This document shows, in pieces, positions 50,036-61,171 of a stretch of 64,000 bases of DNA. Below the pieces are notes generated by a model. The model was not told the origin of the DNA, made no database searches, and was given only the letters and a program-made list of their open reading frames with translations. This stretch comes from Nymphalis io (taxonomy: Eukaryota > Arthropoda > Insecta > Lepidoptera > Nymphalidae). The stretch's first letter is position 1. Each line of letters opens with the position of its first letter. The position numbers and the translations under genes were made by a program. The DNA is taken from NCBI RefSeq assembly GCF_905147045.1, contig NC_065899.1, forward strand, positions 446,501-510,500, written 5' to 3'.

Positions 50036-50199
50036 CGTGAGTCGAGACGAATATTTAACGAAGCTCAATTTTACTATGTGAATCATTTTCCGAGTACGTT
50101 ATCGAAATTATATTAAACATAAACAGGAAAATGTTCCATTCATTATTATTATATTGGATTAAACGGTACGTACATAAAGACAATTGAACATTATTATGC

Positions 50200-50415
50200 T
50201 AATGTTTTTTTTATGAATTAGATAGGCGGTCGAGCAGTGGGCCACCTGATTGTGTTTACCACCGCCCATAGACATTGTCGTTGTAAGAAATATTAACCAA
50301 CATTGGGAACTAAGTTATGTCCCTCGTGCCGGAACAACAACCGGAACAACAGTACTATGTATTACTAAGTATTGATGTATAGCGGTAGAATATTGCACAA
50401 AGCCCCACCACAAAG
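50200..50415 (-). repeat. Family-B repeat, internally shortened
   Basis: TTTTTTTATGAATTAGATAGGCGG, CACCGCCCATAGACATTGTC and TTGCACAAAGCCCCACCAC mark both ends; the middle is deleted. (Motifs quoted separately.). Confidence 0.7.
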
Positions 50416-50440
50416 CATACTTTATAATACAAGAAAACTA

Positions 50441-50513
50441 AAATTATACCTATACAATATTTAATCCTGCTTAGGGCATTTAACCCTAAGCAAGATTAAA
50501 TAAGGTATAATTT
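50441..50513. repeat. Imperfect long hairpin
   Basis: Inner arms 50460-50476 and 50484-50500 pair over 17 positions with one mismatch around a 7-nt loop; outer arms AAATTATACC (50441) and GGTATAATTT (50504-50513) extend the stem after a bulge. Confidence 0.7.
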
Positions 50514-51987
50514 TATTTATGTAAATAAATTGCCTACAGAGTTTAAAAAAACCTACTATATGTACATATATTTCTATAAAGAAATAAAGAATTACAGTTA
50601 ATCCAATACGATTCACGTACCAAATCATTCAATGATCAAGGTTACTCGCGTACAAAATGTTTTGTAACTTGTAACCTACAGTTTCATGCTCAATAATGCA
50701 GTCTCGACTATAATAATTGAAGCAATTACAGATTATAAGATTTCTGAACGATTGGCGTTTAAGGCGCTTTGGCGCGTGAAAGCGGCGAAAGTAGACATGA
50801 CATCCAAACCGGTTTAACTCTTTTGTAATTGTTCGTTCTTTGTATGTAATTTATGTCAAGCATAACGCCGTTTAAATACCTACTATTAAAACAAATAAAG
50901 GTTTTTGTTTGTTCGACGATGGTAAAACATTCAAGTGTAGCTTTTATCTTTAGATTATATTCGTAATCAATTAAGTATACGAAAAATTTTAAACGGCTGG
51001 ATGTGTCAACCATGTGTTTCGAATCACGACGTTAGTCAGATTTCTATTTATAGTAACCCAACTGATTCGGGTTCGTTAACACTACACATGTCCTTTTTCA
51101 AGGACTCCATTTAAGATTGTACATTTGTTATCCATTAAAGATTAACTGTAATTCAATCAAATAACATCTAATGTTCTAAAATTTTGCTTCTCAGACCCGG
51201 TTGTTTATTTGAAGCGTTTTTAAGTTGAACGACACCGTTATTTGAAGTAATTGTATTTTATTAACATAAATTTGCTAGATGGGTAACGAACCATAGAGAT
51301 TCTGTTTTTATTTGTTCTCAAATGTGATGTATGCAAAGATGATTTCATTATTCCGCAAAATATAATGTTTTCTTTACTAAACAAGACGATTAGAAAAAAA
51401 AAAGAAATTTAGCCATAAATAATATAGTTTATCTAAGGAAACGTTTGAAATTTATGAAACAAATTCGTCACATCTCAGCGGCATAGGTACAGTTGATATA
51501 ACATTATTACTCTAAGTTAAATTGTAGGTAGTAAAAAAATATGGATACTTCGAATCAAGTTCGCCTTCGACTATTGGGAACGGCCATATCTTACTCACGA
51601 TGTAAAGAATGTATTGATACCATTATCGATACGTACGCTAAGTGCTTACGAACATACGAAGCGACGAACAAAAAGAATTCGCGTACATAATGCGGCAGAT
51701 GGTATAAAACCGTATACGTAGATGAAGTCATGCCACCGCTCCCACCCGGCAAATACCGTTACGTCGGAAAACAATCGATACAAAAACATGTAATTATATA
51801 TTTTGTATATACAAACTCCTACAATTCATTTACTCTTACGATTTTAGGAATATTAATCCTTATTGCTTTCTATATTCCTTTTATAAAAATTAAAAAAAAT
51901 TAAAAAGTACGCTCTATTTTTTATAGTCGGTTACCGAATTTAAAAAAAGACACTTAATTTTTTTTAATTTAAAATTTTTTAGCTCAC

Positions 51988-52290
51988 CTAGATTTTTTGG
52001 TGTAGAGTAGACTTAACACGTTCACTGTGTTCGACCGGCAAAATGCGACTGGGTGGGTGCCGTGATGCCGTCAGTGAACAGTGAGGCTCAACAGACAGAA
52101 GTTGTATGCGGGCGATAAATCGGGGGTGGCGGTGCGCGGTATCTTACAGACGACCACGTATGTTACACGTAGCTTTTATCACTACCACTCGAAGGTCTAT
52201 AATTCCGCGGTACGCGTGCTGCGGTGACAGCTGTACACATACCTACCAATCTTTGTGTCGTATCGTGCGTCCTCGATGATTCATTCATAA
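51988..52290 (-). promoter_or_regulatory. GC-rich island: candidate first exon/promoter on the minus strand, perhaps of thymosin
   Basis: About 280 bp of GC-richer sequence in a 15-kb AT-rich tract. On the minus strand it ends in a strong donor, ATCTAG|GTGAGC (51988/51987), and contains TCACTG initiator-like motifs. The thymosin exon with the ATG starts at an acceptor (40038), so a distant non-coding exon is required; this is the best minus-strand candidate seen. Confidence 0.35.
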
Positions 52291-52724
52291 TCCATACGAA
52301 TTGTATTGAAAACAAAACGCTATGGAATTATTCGTTATGAAAATATCTAAGATAATGCTAGTATTGTCGGCACGGTATGTGCTGTGAGGTAATGTATGAA
52401 TATTTTCACTCAATACTTTCATACAGCTCAAAACTTTCAAAAGAAATAATGTTGTCTGATTTATAAGCAATTGAATTTTTAAAACTGAATACGGTAAATG
52501 CTTATTATATACCTACAGATTGAATCATTTTTGCCAGGCTTAATTGGTAATTAGGACGCATTCTCGTCTAAATTTTTTTAACAAATGTGTAACTTAATTC
52601 TGCTTATAGTCTGAAAATATATCACAGGTTGACAAGAGGTATGTATGGAATATGTATCATTCTTTATGGAGTTTATCACACCTCGCCTCACTACGGGTGG
52701 TAGTTTTCTAACAAAATTTTCTTT

Positions 52725-52840
52725 TACGACCGAGCACATGTATATAAGCACAAAATAATGGCCGGATTTGTACCCGATATTTTCGATTAAGTTACACGCG
52801 ATGATTCACTACAGTCGCTGACCAATTCGGCTCCTTAATA
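52725..52840 (-). repeat. SINE (Metulj-like) head remnant, diverged
   Basis: TTTTACGACCGAGCACATG..ATAAGCACA..GGCCGGATTTGTACCCGATA..CGATTAAGTTACACGCG follows the minus-orientation SINE head with heavy decay. Confidence 0.45.
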
Positions 52841-53089
52841 TTACCTTTACACTTATTACTATATACGAAGCATATTTTTTGCGATGCGATGACTGCATAA
52901 AATAATTAAACTTCCACAACTTAACTCTCATACCAATTAGCTTTATTACTTACCACATACTGTTCAGTTCATCGACACTGACTTTTAATAATTGAAACAG
53001 ATTGAAATATTAGAGGATCCATAACCAAATCACATGTGGTGAGACCTGTGAGTGCTGACTAGCCTGTGTTGTTAACGACACTATTGATG

Positions 53090-53455
53090 TCTTCGTTAAG
53101 AGGGCGAATGAGCTAGTGTTATTATGTAAACAAAGGAAATAAACAACTTCGTCTTAAATACCACGATCGGAGGCGCTTGACAAGCCGAAGCGACATAGTA
53201 TTAATTATTTATGACATTGTACACAACAACAACAATTATATAACTGTCACATTTGTTCATTTAATAAATCGGAAGTTAATTAAATATCACAAGGACAAGG
53301 GACTTAACTTCTTTGTCCATAAAGATGGTGATGCATTGGCGATGCAAGGAATGATGAATATTTCTTAAAGAGCCTATGTCTATATGCCGTGGTGACCACT
53401 TATCATGTGGTATCCCATTTGCCAGTCCGCCTACTTATAATCAACAAAAAACTAA
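53090..53455 (+). repeat. Family-B repeat, old, interrupted
   Basis: GGGCGAATGAGCTAGTGTTA at 53102, then AGATGGTGATGCATTGGCGA and TATGCCGTGGTGACCACTTA follow the family order; unrelated sequence separates the halves and the A tail is decayed. Confidence 0.55.
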
Positions 53456-54532
53456 AATGTATTATAAAATATATTTCTAATTAATTACTCAGGTCATTTA
53501 AAATTAACATTTCAGTGAACTATGAGATAATACTTTTTCTATAGCCAAATTTACAACCAAAAATACTTCTAGCGTAACATAAATATACGTTATTGTAATA
53601 AATAAATATTAGTTATAAATATACAATTGATCAATCTTGACGATCATACTATTGTAAAAACATATATATTAAGATATACCTAAGGCTTAAATGGTCTGTT
53701 AAAACATCAACTTGATAGCTCGGTGATATCGACATTTCCGTATTTGTCTGATTTCGTTAAAACAGTCACGACGTATGTATAATGCGTCACAATAGTAATG
53801 CAAATAAAAACACGTATGATTCATTTCTGAACGAAACAAACTGTTTTTAGTGTCTTTTATTTTATTTTTTTTGTTATGAAGATGACGTTTCGTTCCAGCT
53901 AGTCTTGAGGGAAAACAAAAATAAAGCAACTGTCAAACGATGTATTAAGATATAGGTGTAGTTCTATTTCAGATGCGCTATTTGAGTGCATTACTCAAAT
54001 AAAAAGTAAAGTAATAATTTGAGACTGTCTCACGGCTGAATGATTCTATTCTTTTCAGAAAAATTATTCTCTTTCTTTCTTTTTAGAAATATAATTAAAC
54101 GTCCTGGTTCAATTCTAAGTACTTGTCAAACTCGTATTTCAAAGAAATTTCCCGACACATATAGACCTCCTCATGAAATAAGTTTCATTAGCAATTCGTT
54201 CGACTGTTCGCAATATATAATTAAATAATAACTAAATATTAATTTAACCTGATTTCATTGCATCTCTCGTAAATATGCTGGTCATTAAATATTATTCATC
54301 CATTTCGCATCAGTTCATTTCTAATGTTTATGGAATCTGATATCTATAAATACATAAAATCATAAATTAAAATTCCGTATTTTTAGAAACGAATTATTTA
54401 TGCCAATTTCGCCAGTCGTACGTAAATGTAGCGGTGAATTACGTTTCATATGCATAAATAACTTTAATTGGCTTAATAAATAAGGCATTTTCTAAGCTGA
54501 CGATAAGCTTCCTAAGTCTGGTTTTATTAAAC

Positions 54533-54832
54533 ACCTTACTGGTGGTAGAGCTTTGTGCAAGTTCGTCTGGGTAGGTACCACCCACTCATCAGATATTCTA
54601 CCGCAAAACAGCAGTAGTTGGTATTGCTGTGTTCCGGTTTGAAGGGTGAGTGAGCCAGTGTAATTACAGGCACAAGGGATATATATAACATCTTAGTTCC
54701 CAAGATTGGTGGCGCATTGGTGATGTAAGCGATGGTTAACATTTCTTGCAATGCCAATGTCTATGGGCGTTGGTGACCACTTACCATTAGGTGGCCCATA
54801 TGCTCGTCCGCCTTATTATTCTATAAAAAAAA
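54533..54832 (+). repeat. Family-B repeat, complete with A tail
   Basis: The clearest copy: CTTACTGGTGGTAGAGCTTT through CCACCCACTCATCAGATATT, GTTTGAAGGGTGAGTGAGCC to CTATAAAAAAAAAG. A short ATATAT insertion near 54680. Confidence 0.85.
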
Positions 54833-54939
54833 AGTACAGTACAATTATAATTACAGTAATAGAGCCAATACCATCCCAAAACTTTTACTTTTTTAAATAC
54901 TTTGGTATCAAAGTATTTCATGTTAGCATGAAATTGTTA

Positions 54940-55035
54940 TTCACCAACCCATTGCATTGGAACAGAGTGATAGAATACGCTCCAAACTTTCTTCTCAAGA
55001 GTAGAGCATGCCTTTGCCCATTAGTCATTTAGAGG
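54940..55035 (+). repeat. SINE (Metulj-like) tail remnant
   Basis: CACCAACCCATTGCATTGGA, AATACGCTCCAAACTTTCTT and the following TTTGCCCATTAGTCATTTAG match the SINE 3' part. Just downstream of a family-B copy. Confidence 0.55.
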
Positions 55036-55905
55036 CTGTTTCTTATTTTTCTTTGAATGTTAATATTATTTTAAATATATGTAAAAAATAGCACCATTTT
55101 AAGTTCATGTTTTATAGAAACGTAGTAGTTTTAACTCTCTTTTGCACAATATAATTATACCTTATTTTATAACGGGAATAACATTTTCTAAGCTAAATTG
55201 AAGAGAGAATAAGGGCGAAAATTTGTATACATAAACAATATTACTAATAAATTCTCAACATTTCGATTCAGTGAAATGCAAAAGGTATTACGTAAACGAT
55301 ATTTTAGAAAGAATACCAAGTACAATACCAAAATAACACATTCTAATTGAATATATATCAAAAATTAATAAGTATATATTATATTCAATGAAAGGCCAGA
55401 CTTGTTCTTTGATGTGGTGAACAAGTACTGAAGACATATCAGTCATCTGCTGACTCATTTCTTGCAAGCGCGGCGCATGCGCAATAAGAATAACGGGTCC
55501 TAATTTCGAATCAAATTTTAAGCGCGACTAGCATTTTTTCGTGTTCGTTCGTGTGAAATTATTTACCCAGCACGAACATCACTAGATGGATACTAAATTA
55601 ATACTATATCTTTATAAAACTAACTCTTAGAGGTCAAACGCTCCGAGTACACGAAATCATTGTCTATTAAATGTTACTAAAAAACTAAAATAATGTAACT
55701 TCGATGTATATCATAGACATTGCACAATTAATATAGTCTGTGGTCGAAATTCATCTTTTTTTGTGTACATCTTTTAAAATGAATATTAAATAAAATACGA
55801 ATATTTATAATATATGTAATAATAATAATCATTTATTTATTTGCTATAATAAGCATATTTGTAACATATAATATTTTCGTACAAATCTTTAGGTGAACTG
55901 TACCT

Positions 55906-56215
55906 AACAGTACAGTAACAGCCTGTTAATGTCCCACTGCTGGGCTAAAGGCCTCCTCTCCTCTTTTTGAGGAGAAGGTTTGGAGCTTATTCCACCACGC
56001 CTCTCCAATGCGGGTTGGTGGAATACACATGTGGCATAATTTCAGTGAAATTAGACACATGCAGGTTTCCTCACGATGTTTTCCTTCACCGTCAAGCACG
56101 AGATGAATTATAATCACAAATTAAGCACATGAAAATTCAGTGGTTGCTGCCCGGGTTTGAACCCACGATCATCGGTTAAGATTCACGCGTTCGAACCACT
56201 GGGCCATCTCGGCTT
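55906..56215 (-). repeat. tRNA-derived SINE (Metulj-like), full length with 13-bp TSD
   Basis: Full tail-to-head copy in minus orientation (head CCATCTCGGC on plus near 56213). Direct repeats GTGAACTGTACCT at 55893-55905 and 56216-56228 are a perfect target-site duplication, so this is a young insertion. Confidence 0.9.
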
Positions 56216-56755
56216 GTGAACTGTACCTGATCCCCTATAAATCATACTTGATTACAAGATCGATTAAATTCTTTACAGTAAGTTTTTTAGCTATTATTGT
56301 ACATAAATTAAACGCAACGATATTTTGACGAATACAGCTACGAAATTATCATATTTTATTTTTATTTGTAACAATATTAATATTCATAGTCATCTGTTAT
56401 TTATTCCGTTACCCGAAAACCGTGCACTATTTCGTAGACTAATTGTAATTTAAAATTCAACTTGAATATTGGAGCTGTTTCGGATAAAATATTTATTTAA
56501 TTGATGACATTGCAGTGTTATCCGAATCTGTTCAAAATTAATTAGTTTTATACATTTCATCTAAGACATGTTACGCACGCGTACACTTCAAGTTAAATCT
56601 TAGTAATATTAAAAACGAAAAACCTGATTCCTCTTTGTACAAATACCGCATTTCGTTAGTCTCGAAAATTAATTATAAAGAAGGAAATAATAAGTCAAAT
56701 ACCCACATATAAAATATTCTTGTTCATAACTTCTTAAATACTATAGTAATTATTA

Positions 56756-58804
56756 TCAATCAATCAATCAACAGCCAATCGTTGTCCACTGCTGAACATA
56801 GGCCTCTCCCAAGGTGCGCCAAAGCTCCCTGTCTTCCGCCTTCCGCATCCAGTTGGTGCCCGCCACCTTCTTAAGGTCGTCGGTCCACCTGGCTGGAGGG
56901 CGCCCTACGCTGCGCTTGCCGATTTGCGGTCTCCACTCTAGGACTCGTCTGCTCCAACGGCCATCGGTCCTACGACATACGTGACCAGCCCACTGCCACT
57001 TCAGCCTGCTAATTTTGCAAGCTATGTCGGTGACTCCGGTTCTTTTCCAGATAATCTCATTTCTGATCTTATCCTTCAAAGATACTCCGAGCATAGCTCG
57101 CTCCATAGCACGCTGAGCGACTTTGAATTTGTGGACTAGTCCCGCAGTTAGTGTCCACGTTTCGGCACCGTATGTCATGGCAGGTAAGACGCATTGGTTG
57201 AAGACTTTCGTCTTCAAACATTGCGGTATAGACGACTTGAGGACTTGACGAAGGTTGCCAAATGCTGCCCATCCCAAGCGAATTCTTCGATCGGCTTCCT
57301 TCTCGAAGTTGTTCCTACCGACTTGTATTATCTGTCCTAGGTAGGTATATTCACTAACAACTTCGAGAGGTTTCCCCTCGACGTATATCGGTCCCGGCAC
57401 GACATGCCTATTGAACATGACCTTGGTCTTGTCCAAGTTCATACCGAGACCGACACACCGGGAAGACTCGCCTAGGCTACGCAGCATTTCGGTGAGTTGT
57501 TCCAGCGACTCTGCTATGATGACGATATCGTCGGCAAATCGAAGGTGTGAGATGTACTCGCCGTTTACATTGACTCCATACATAGTCCAATCCAGCGTTT
57601 TGAAAACGTCTTCCAACGCGTTGGTGAACAGTTTCGGGGATATTACATCCCCCTGTCTCACCCCTCTGCGCAGTTGGATCGCCTTCGTCTTACAGTCCTG
57701 GATGTGGACAGTCATTGTAGCGGCGTTGTACAGACATCTCAGTACCTCGATATATCTCCAATCGATATGACATCTCTGCAATGAGTCGAGCACTGCCCAG
57801 GTTTCGATGGAGTCGAAGGCTTTCTCGTAGTCCACATATGCCATACACAGCGGCTGATTGTACTCTTCGGTCTTCTGCACAATCTGCCGAACAGTATGGA
57901 TGTGGTCCACGGTGCTGTAGCCTGATCGAAAGCCGGCTTGCTCTGGGGGCTGGAACTCGTCAAGTCGTCTGGCGAGACGGTTCGTGACGACTCTTGAGAA
58001 CAGCTTATACATGTGACTCAGGAGGGAGATTGGTCTGTAGTTTTTCAAGAGGGTTTTATCACCTTTCTTGAAAAACAGTACCACCTCACTCCCGCTCCAC
58101 GTTTCCGGGGTCTTGCCATGTTGGATGACGGAATTAAAGAGGCTTGCTAGCTCTTTTAGGACCGGAGTCCCGCCTGCCTTAAGCAACTCTGTTGTGATTC
58201 CGTCATCTCCCGGAGCTTTGTTGTTTTTAAGCTGTTCTAGAGCCGCCCTAATCTCTCCTTGGTCAACGACCGGAAGCTCCTCGGAGTAATGGCGCATAAG
58301 AGGGGCGCGCTGGTCATCAATACTGATTCCCACGGGTTTATCCGATCTTGAAGAGAACAACTGCCCATAAAACCTCTCTACTTCTCCGATAATCTCAGGC
58401 CTAGAGGTAACGACCCCACCATTTTCAGTTTTAAGTTTTGTCAGACGCGGCCTCCCAAACTTGCGAGCGAACACTTTCGATCCCCGATTTTTCTCAATCG
58501 CAGCCTTGATGGCACGGGTATTGGAGCGTCGGAGATCGCGTCGCGTCAGCGTTTTTATTGTTCGGTTTAAGGCCTTATCTGACAAAAACGATGGTAGTTC
58601 TCGTCGTTTTCTCATGAGCTCGAGTGTCTCAGCAGAGAGTTTTGGTGCGTTGTCTCTTCTCTGTGGCGGAAAACACTTGCGGGATGTGTTTTGCAGTATT
58701 TTGACCAGCGTGTCGGTTCTGTCATCAATGCTGCTTATGGTTTCCAACGCGGTGAATTGATTTTGAAGTTCCATTTGGAACTTTTCGGAGCCTTATTAGT
58801 ATAG
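56756..58804 (-). mobile_element. RTE-type non-LTR retrotransposon, 5'-truncated, with intact RT ORF and TSD
   Basis: Element sense is the minus strand. The 3' end has a tandem GATT-type tail (plus strand TCAA repeats at 56755-56772). It is flanked by a perfect 14-bp direct repeat, TATAGTAATTATTA, at 56742-56755 and 58805-58818, the expected target-site duplication. The 5' end lies within a region equivalent to the segment between endonuclease and RT, so the endonuclease domain is missing. The uninterrupted ORF and exact duplication indicate a recent insertion. Assignment to the RTE clade rests on the short tandem-repeat tail and the RT/C-terminal sequence type, recognised by eye. Confidence 0.85.
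56768..58774 (-). CDS. LINE reverse transcriptase (668 aa, endonuclease domain missing)
   Basis: Reverse transcriptase of the RTE-type LINE. Visible motifs: NYRPISLLSH (RT block 2), AYVDYEKAFDSI (catalytic Asp, block A), RRGVRQGDVISPKLF (block B), FADDIVI (catalytic YADD-type box, block C), then the thumb region with RRIRLGWAAFG and a C-terminal segment GRPPARWTDDLKK..NWMRKAEDRELWRTLGEAYVQQW. No stop codons or frameshifts over 668 codons. The ATG at 58774 is only the first internal methionine; a stop lies a few codons upstream at the truncated 5' end, and full-length relatives begin with an apurinic-type endonuclease. It lacks its own promoter and endonuclease, so autonomous movement is unlikely. 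Confidence 0.9.
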   Translation of the reverse strand: MELQNQFTALETISSIDDRTDTLVKILQNTSRKCFPPQRRDNAPKLSAETLELMRKRRELPSFLSDKALNRTIKTLTRRDLRRSNTRAIKAAIEKNRGSKVFARKFGRPRLTKLKTENGGVVTSRPEIIGEVERFYGQLFSSRSDKPVGISIDDQRAPLMRHYSEELPVVDQGEIRAALEQLKNNKAPGDDGITTELLKAGGTPVLKELASLFNSVIQHGKTPETWSGSEVVLFFKKGDKTLLKNYRPISLLSHMYKLFSRVVTNRLARRLDEFQPPEQAGFRSGYSTVDHIHTVRQIVQKTEEYNQPLCMAYVDYEKAFDSIETWAVLDSLQRCHIDWRYIEVLRCLYNAATMTVHIQDCKTKAIQLRRGVRQGDVISPKLFTNALEDVFKTLDWTMYGVNVNGEYISHLRFADDIVIIAESLEQLTEMLRSLGESSRCVGLGMNLDKTKVMFNRHVVPGPIYVEGKPLEVVSEYTYLGQIIQVGRNNFEKEADRRIRLGWAAFGNLRQVLKSSIPQCLKTKVFNQCVLPAMTYGAETWTLTAGLVHKFKVAQRAMERAMLGVSLKDKIRNEIIWKRTGVTDIACKISRLKWQWAGHVCRRTDGRWSRRVLEWRPQIGKRSVGRPPARWTDDLKKVAGTNWMRKAEDRELWRTLGEAYVQQWTTIGC

Positions 58805-58992
58805 TATAGTAATTATTACTTATAACGAAAATACTTCAATTCAATTCTTTGCTGAATTCTCTGAATTCAGTTGTGTGTGGCACAGATTATTTCGCCATTG
58901 TCACGTAGGATGAAAAGGACACGAAGATTATATATGAAGGAATTTGAAAAAATATTTAAATCAATAATATTTATAACAGACATTATAACTTT

Positions 58993-58994
58993 TT

Positions 58995-59062
<68 letters not shown>
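58993..59062. repeat. (TA)n microsatellite
   Basis: About 70 bp of almost pure TA with a single TG interruption; the two 69-aa ORFs across it (Tyr/Ile runs) are artefacts. Confidence 0.95.
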
Positions 59063-59064
<2 letters not shown>

Positions 59065-59482
59065 CCGAGAAGGCAAATGACTTTGAACTGATGGTAAGTG
59101 GTAGTAGAGTCCAAGGCGCGACGATGGCCAGTACAGTCGGGAAGAATGTTCTGCACTAGCCGCCTCGCCTCACACCTCGTTTAAAGGAACCCGGATTATA
59201 AGAGAAGGGGAACACGTGAGCTGGTAAAGAATTCCATTTTTTGGAAGTGCGAAGGAGTTGCCAAATTTCTTTGTGCGCGATGGAATTGATGTCACAGTTA
59301 GGCGGTGACATCGAGAGCCAGCACTCGTAGACTTATGAACATCTACAAATTATACTATTGGTTATTTAGTTAGAAAAGAAAACGATTTTCATTTCAACTG
59401 TTTCCTTACTATTACTATTATAGACGAAATGACGCTAAGACTTTGGATGTTCTATATATTTTTCTGTACGTCCCAAAGCGTA

Positions 59483-59795
59483 ACCGTAACCGTAACAGCC
59501 TGTGAATGTCCCACTGCTGGGCTAAAGGCCTCCTCTCCTCTTTTTGAGGAGAAGGTTTGGAGCTTATTCCACCACGCTGCTCCAATGCGGGTTGGTGGAA
59601 TACACATGTGGCAGAATTTCAGTGAAATTAGACACATGCAGGTTTCCTCACGATGTTTTCCTTCGTCGTAAAGCACGAGATGAATTATAATCGCAAATTA
59701 AGCACATGAAAATTCAGTGGTGCTTACCCGGGTTTGAACCCACGATCATCGGTTAGGATTCCCGCGTTCTTACCACTGGGCCATCTCGGCTCATC
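59483..59795 (-). repeat. tRNA-derived SINE (Metulj-like), full length with 12-bp TSD
   Basis: Minus orientation, tail expanded as CGTAAC units at 59480-59496 on plus. Direct repeats TCCCAAAGCGTA at 59471-59482 and 59796-59807. Confidence 0.9.
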
Positions 59796-60000
59796 TCCCA
59801 AAGCGTATGAAAAATTAATGATGATCGGTAGTGGTAGACGTGAAAACTTAATAAAATAAATTCAATTTAGAATTTATAGATAAAACTAGTTTTTTTTTAA
59901 ATAGAACTAGTGTTGCCTGTTTTTGTTAAACAATAAACGTTATACATATATTTATATATATAGACTATTTATAAAAAAACTATATATAGACTATATAGAA

Positions 60001-60305
60001 AAAAAAGCCGAGATGGCCCAGTGGTTCGAACGCGTGAGTCTTAACCGATGATCGTGGGTTCAAACCCGGGCAAGCACCACTGAATTTTCATGTGCTTAAT
60101 TTGTGTTTATAATTCATCTCGTGCTTGACGGTGAAGGAAAACATCGTGAGGAAACCTGCATGTGTCTAATTTCATTGAAATCCGGCCACATGTGTATTCT
60201 ACCAACCCGCATTGGAGCAGCGTGGTAGAATAAGCTCCAAAACCTTCTCCTCAAAAGGGAGAGGAGGCCTTAGCCCAGCAGTGGGACATTAACAGGCTGT
60301 TACTG
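60001..60305 (+). repeat. tRNA-derived SINE (Metulj-like), full length, plus orientation
   Basis: Head GCCGAGATGGCCCAGTGG at about 60006, B box GGGTTCAAACCCGGGC, tail CAGCAGTGGGACATTAACAG. Likely target duplication TATAGACTAT at 59985-59994 and 60306-60315; a similar AT-rich motif nearby makes its exact extent uncertain. Confidence 0.88.
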
Positions 60306-60383
60306 TATAGACTATTTGTTTTTTAAAGTATGTATATATTTATTTAGTAAAATAATTTTATTTAATTAACTAAGACTAGTGAT

Positions 60384-60676
60384 ACAGTAACAGCCTGTAA
60401 TGTCCCAATGCTGGGCTAAGGCCTCCTCTCCCTTTTGAGGAGAAGGTTTGGAGCTTATTCCACCACACTGCTCCAATGCGGGTTGGTAGAATACACATGT
60501 GGCAGAATTTCAATGAAATTAGGCAAATGCAGGTTTCCTCACGATGTTTTCCTTCACCGTCAAGCACGAGATGAATTATAAACACAAATTAAGCACATGG
60601 AAATTCAGTGGTGCTTGCCCGGGCTTGAACCGACGATTATAGGTTAAGATTCACGCGTTTTAGGCCATCTCGGCCT
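60384..60676 (-). repeat. tRNA-derived SINE (Metulj-like), near full length
   Basis: Minus orientation; A-box side shortened (GCGTTTTAGGCCATCTCGG on plus). Faces the SINE at 60001-60305 tail to tail, 78 bp away. A CTAGTG repeat flanks it but is too short to be a sure target duplication. Confidence 0.82.
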
Positions 60677-61171
60677 AGTGGTTAGACTTTATCGTAGACT
60701 AGTCATACTGGAGATAAAAAAATGTATTTAAATATTTCACAATTCGAAAGAATCGTATTAAAAACTTCTTCCTAAGGCCAAAGCTGCAATGGTTGTTATT
60801 AACGATGACATTATGAGCTGTGTGCTGTCGATGAAGACAAATATCTATCCTATCGAACTGTCCTATACAGAGCGAAGTGGAAATAAAAAAAAAGCAGTCC
60901 CGTCACGAGACGGAACAAAGGTTAGAAAGGTAAATTTTCTTATATATCTCCATTTATAAATATATATTTAAATATATTACTTAGCAATGCATTAACTAAA
61001 CCGTCATTTAAAATACCATTAAATATTATCCGGTTCCTAATACAGGCATGTCTACCGCCAGATTGGATACTTATAATGTTATGCTTGAAATATTTACTGT
61101 ACTACTGTTATTATGTACTCCAATTATTTTACTTTAGGGAAATAAAATTGTAAAATAAGTACCTACATAGG

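Larger units (their letters stand above)
40039..51987. other. Long AT-rich non-coding tract, probably partly the thymosin 5' intron
   Basis: No coding exon recognised. Contains repeat remnants (41.7, 43.7, 47.9, 50.2 kb), GC-richer patches near 41.28-41.50, 45.15-45.23 and 49.84-50.05 kb, and TATA-like motifs at 46375 and 49997. The acceptor next to the thymosin ATG shows that its transcript begins somewhere upstream. Confidence 0.45.

Noticed and set aside
57411..58760. Plus-strand ORFs inside the LINE
   Set aside because: Antisense shadows of the 668-aa reverse transcriptase frame.
58867..59080. Tyr/Ile-repeat ORFs on both strands
   Set aside because: Pure translation of the TA microsatellite.
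60006..60080. tRNA-like segments (A-box and B-box) at SINE heads
   Set aside because: They lack a full cloverleaf with acceptor stem and are followed by the SINE body and target duplications, so they are SINE promoters and not tRNA genes.
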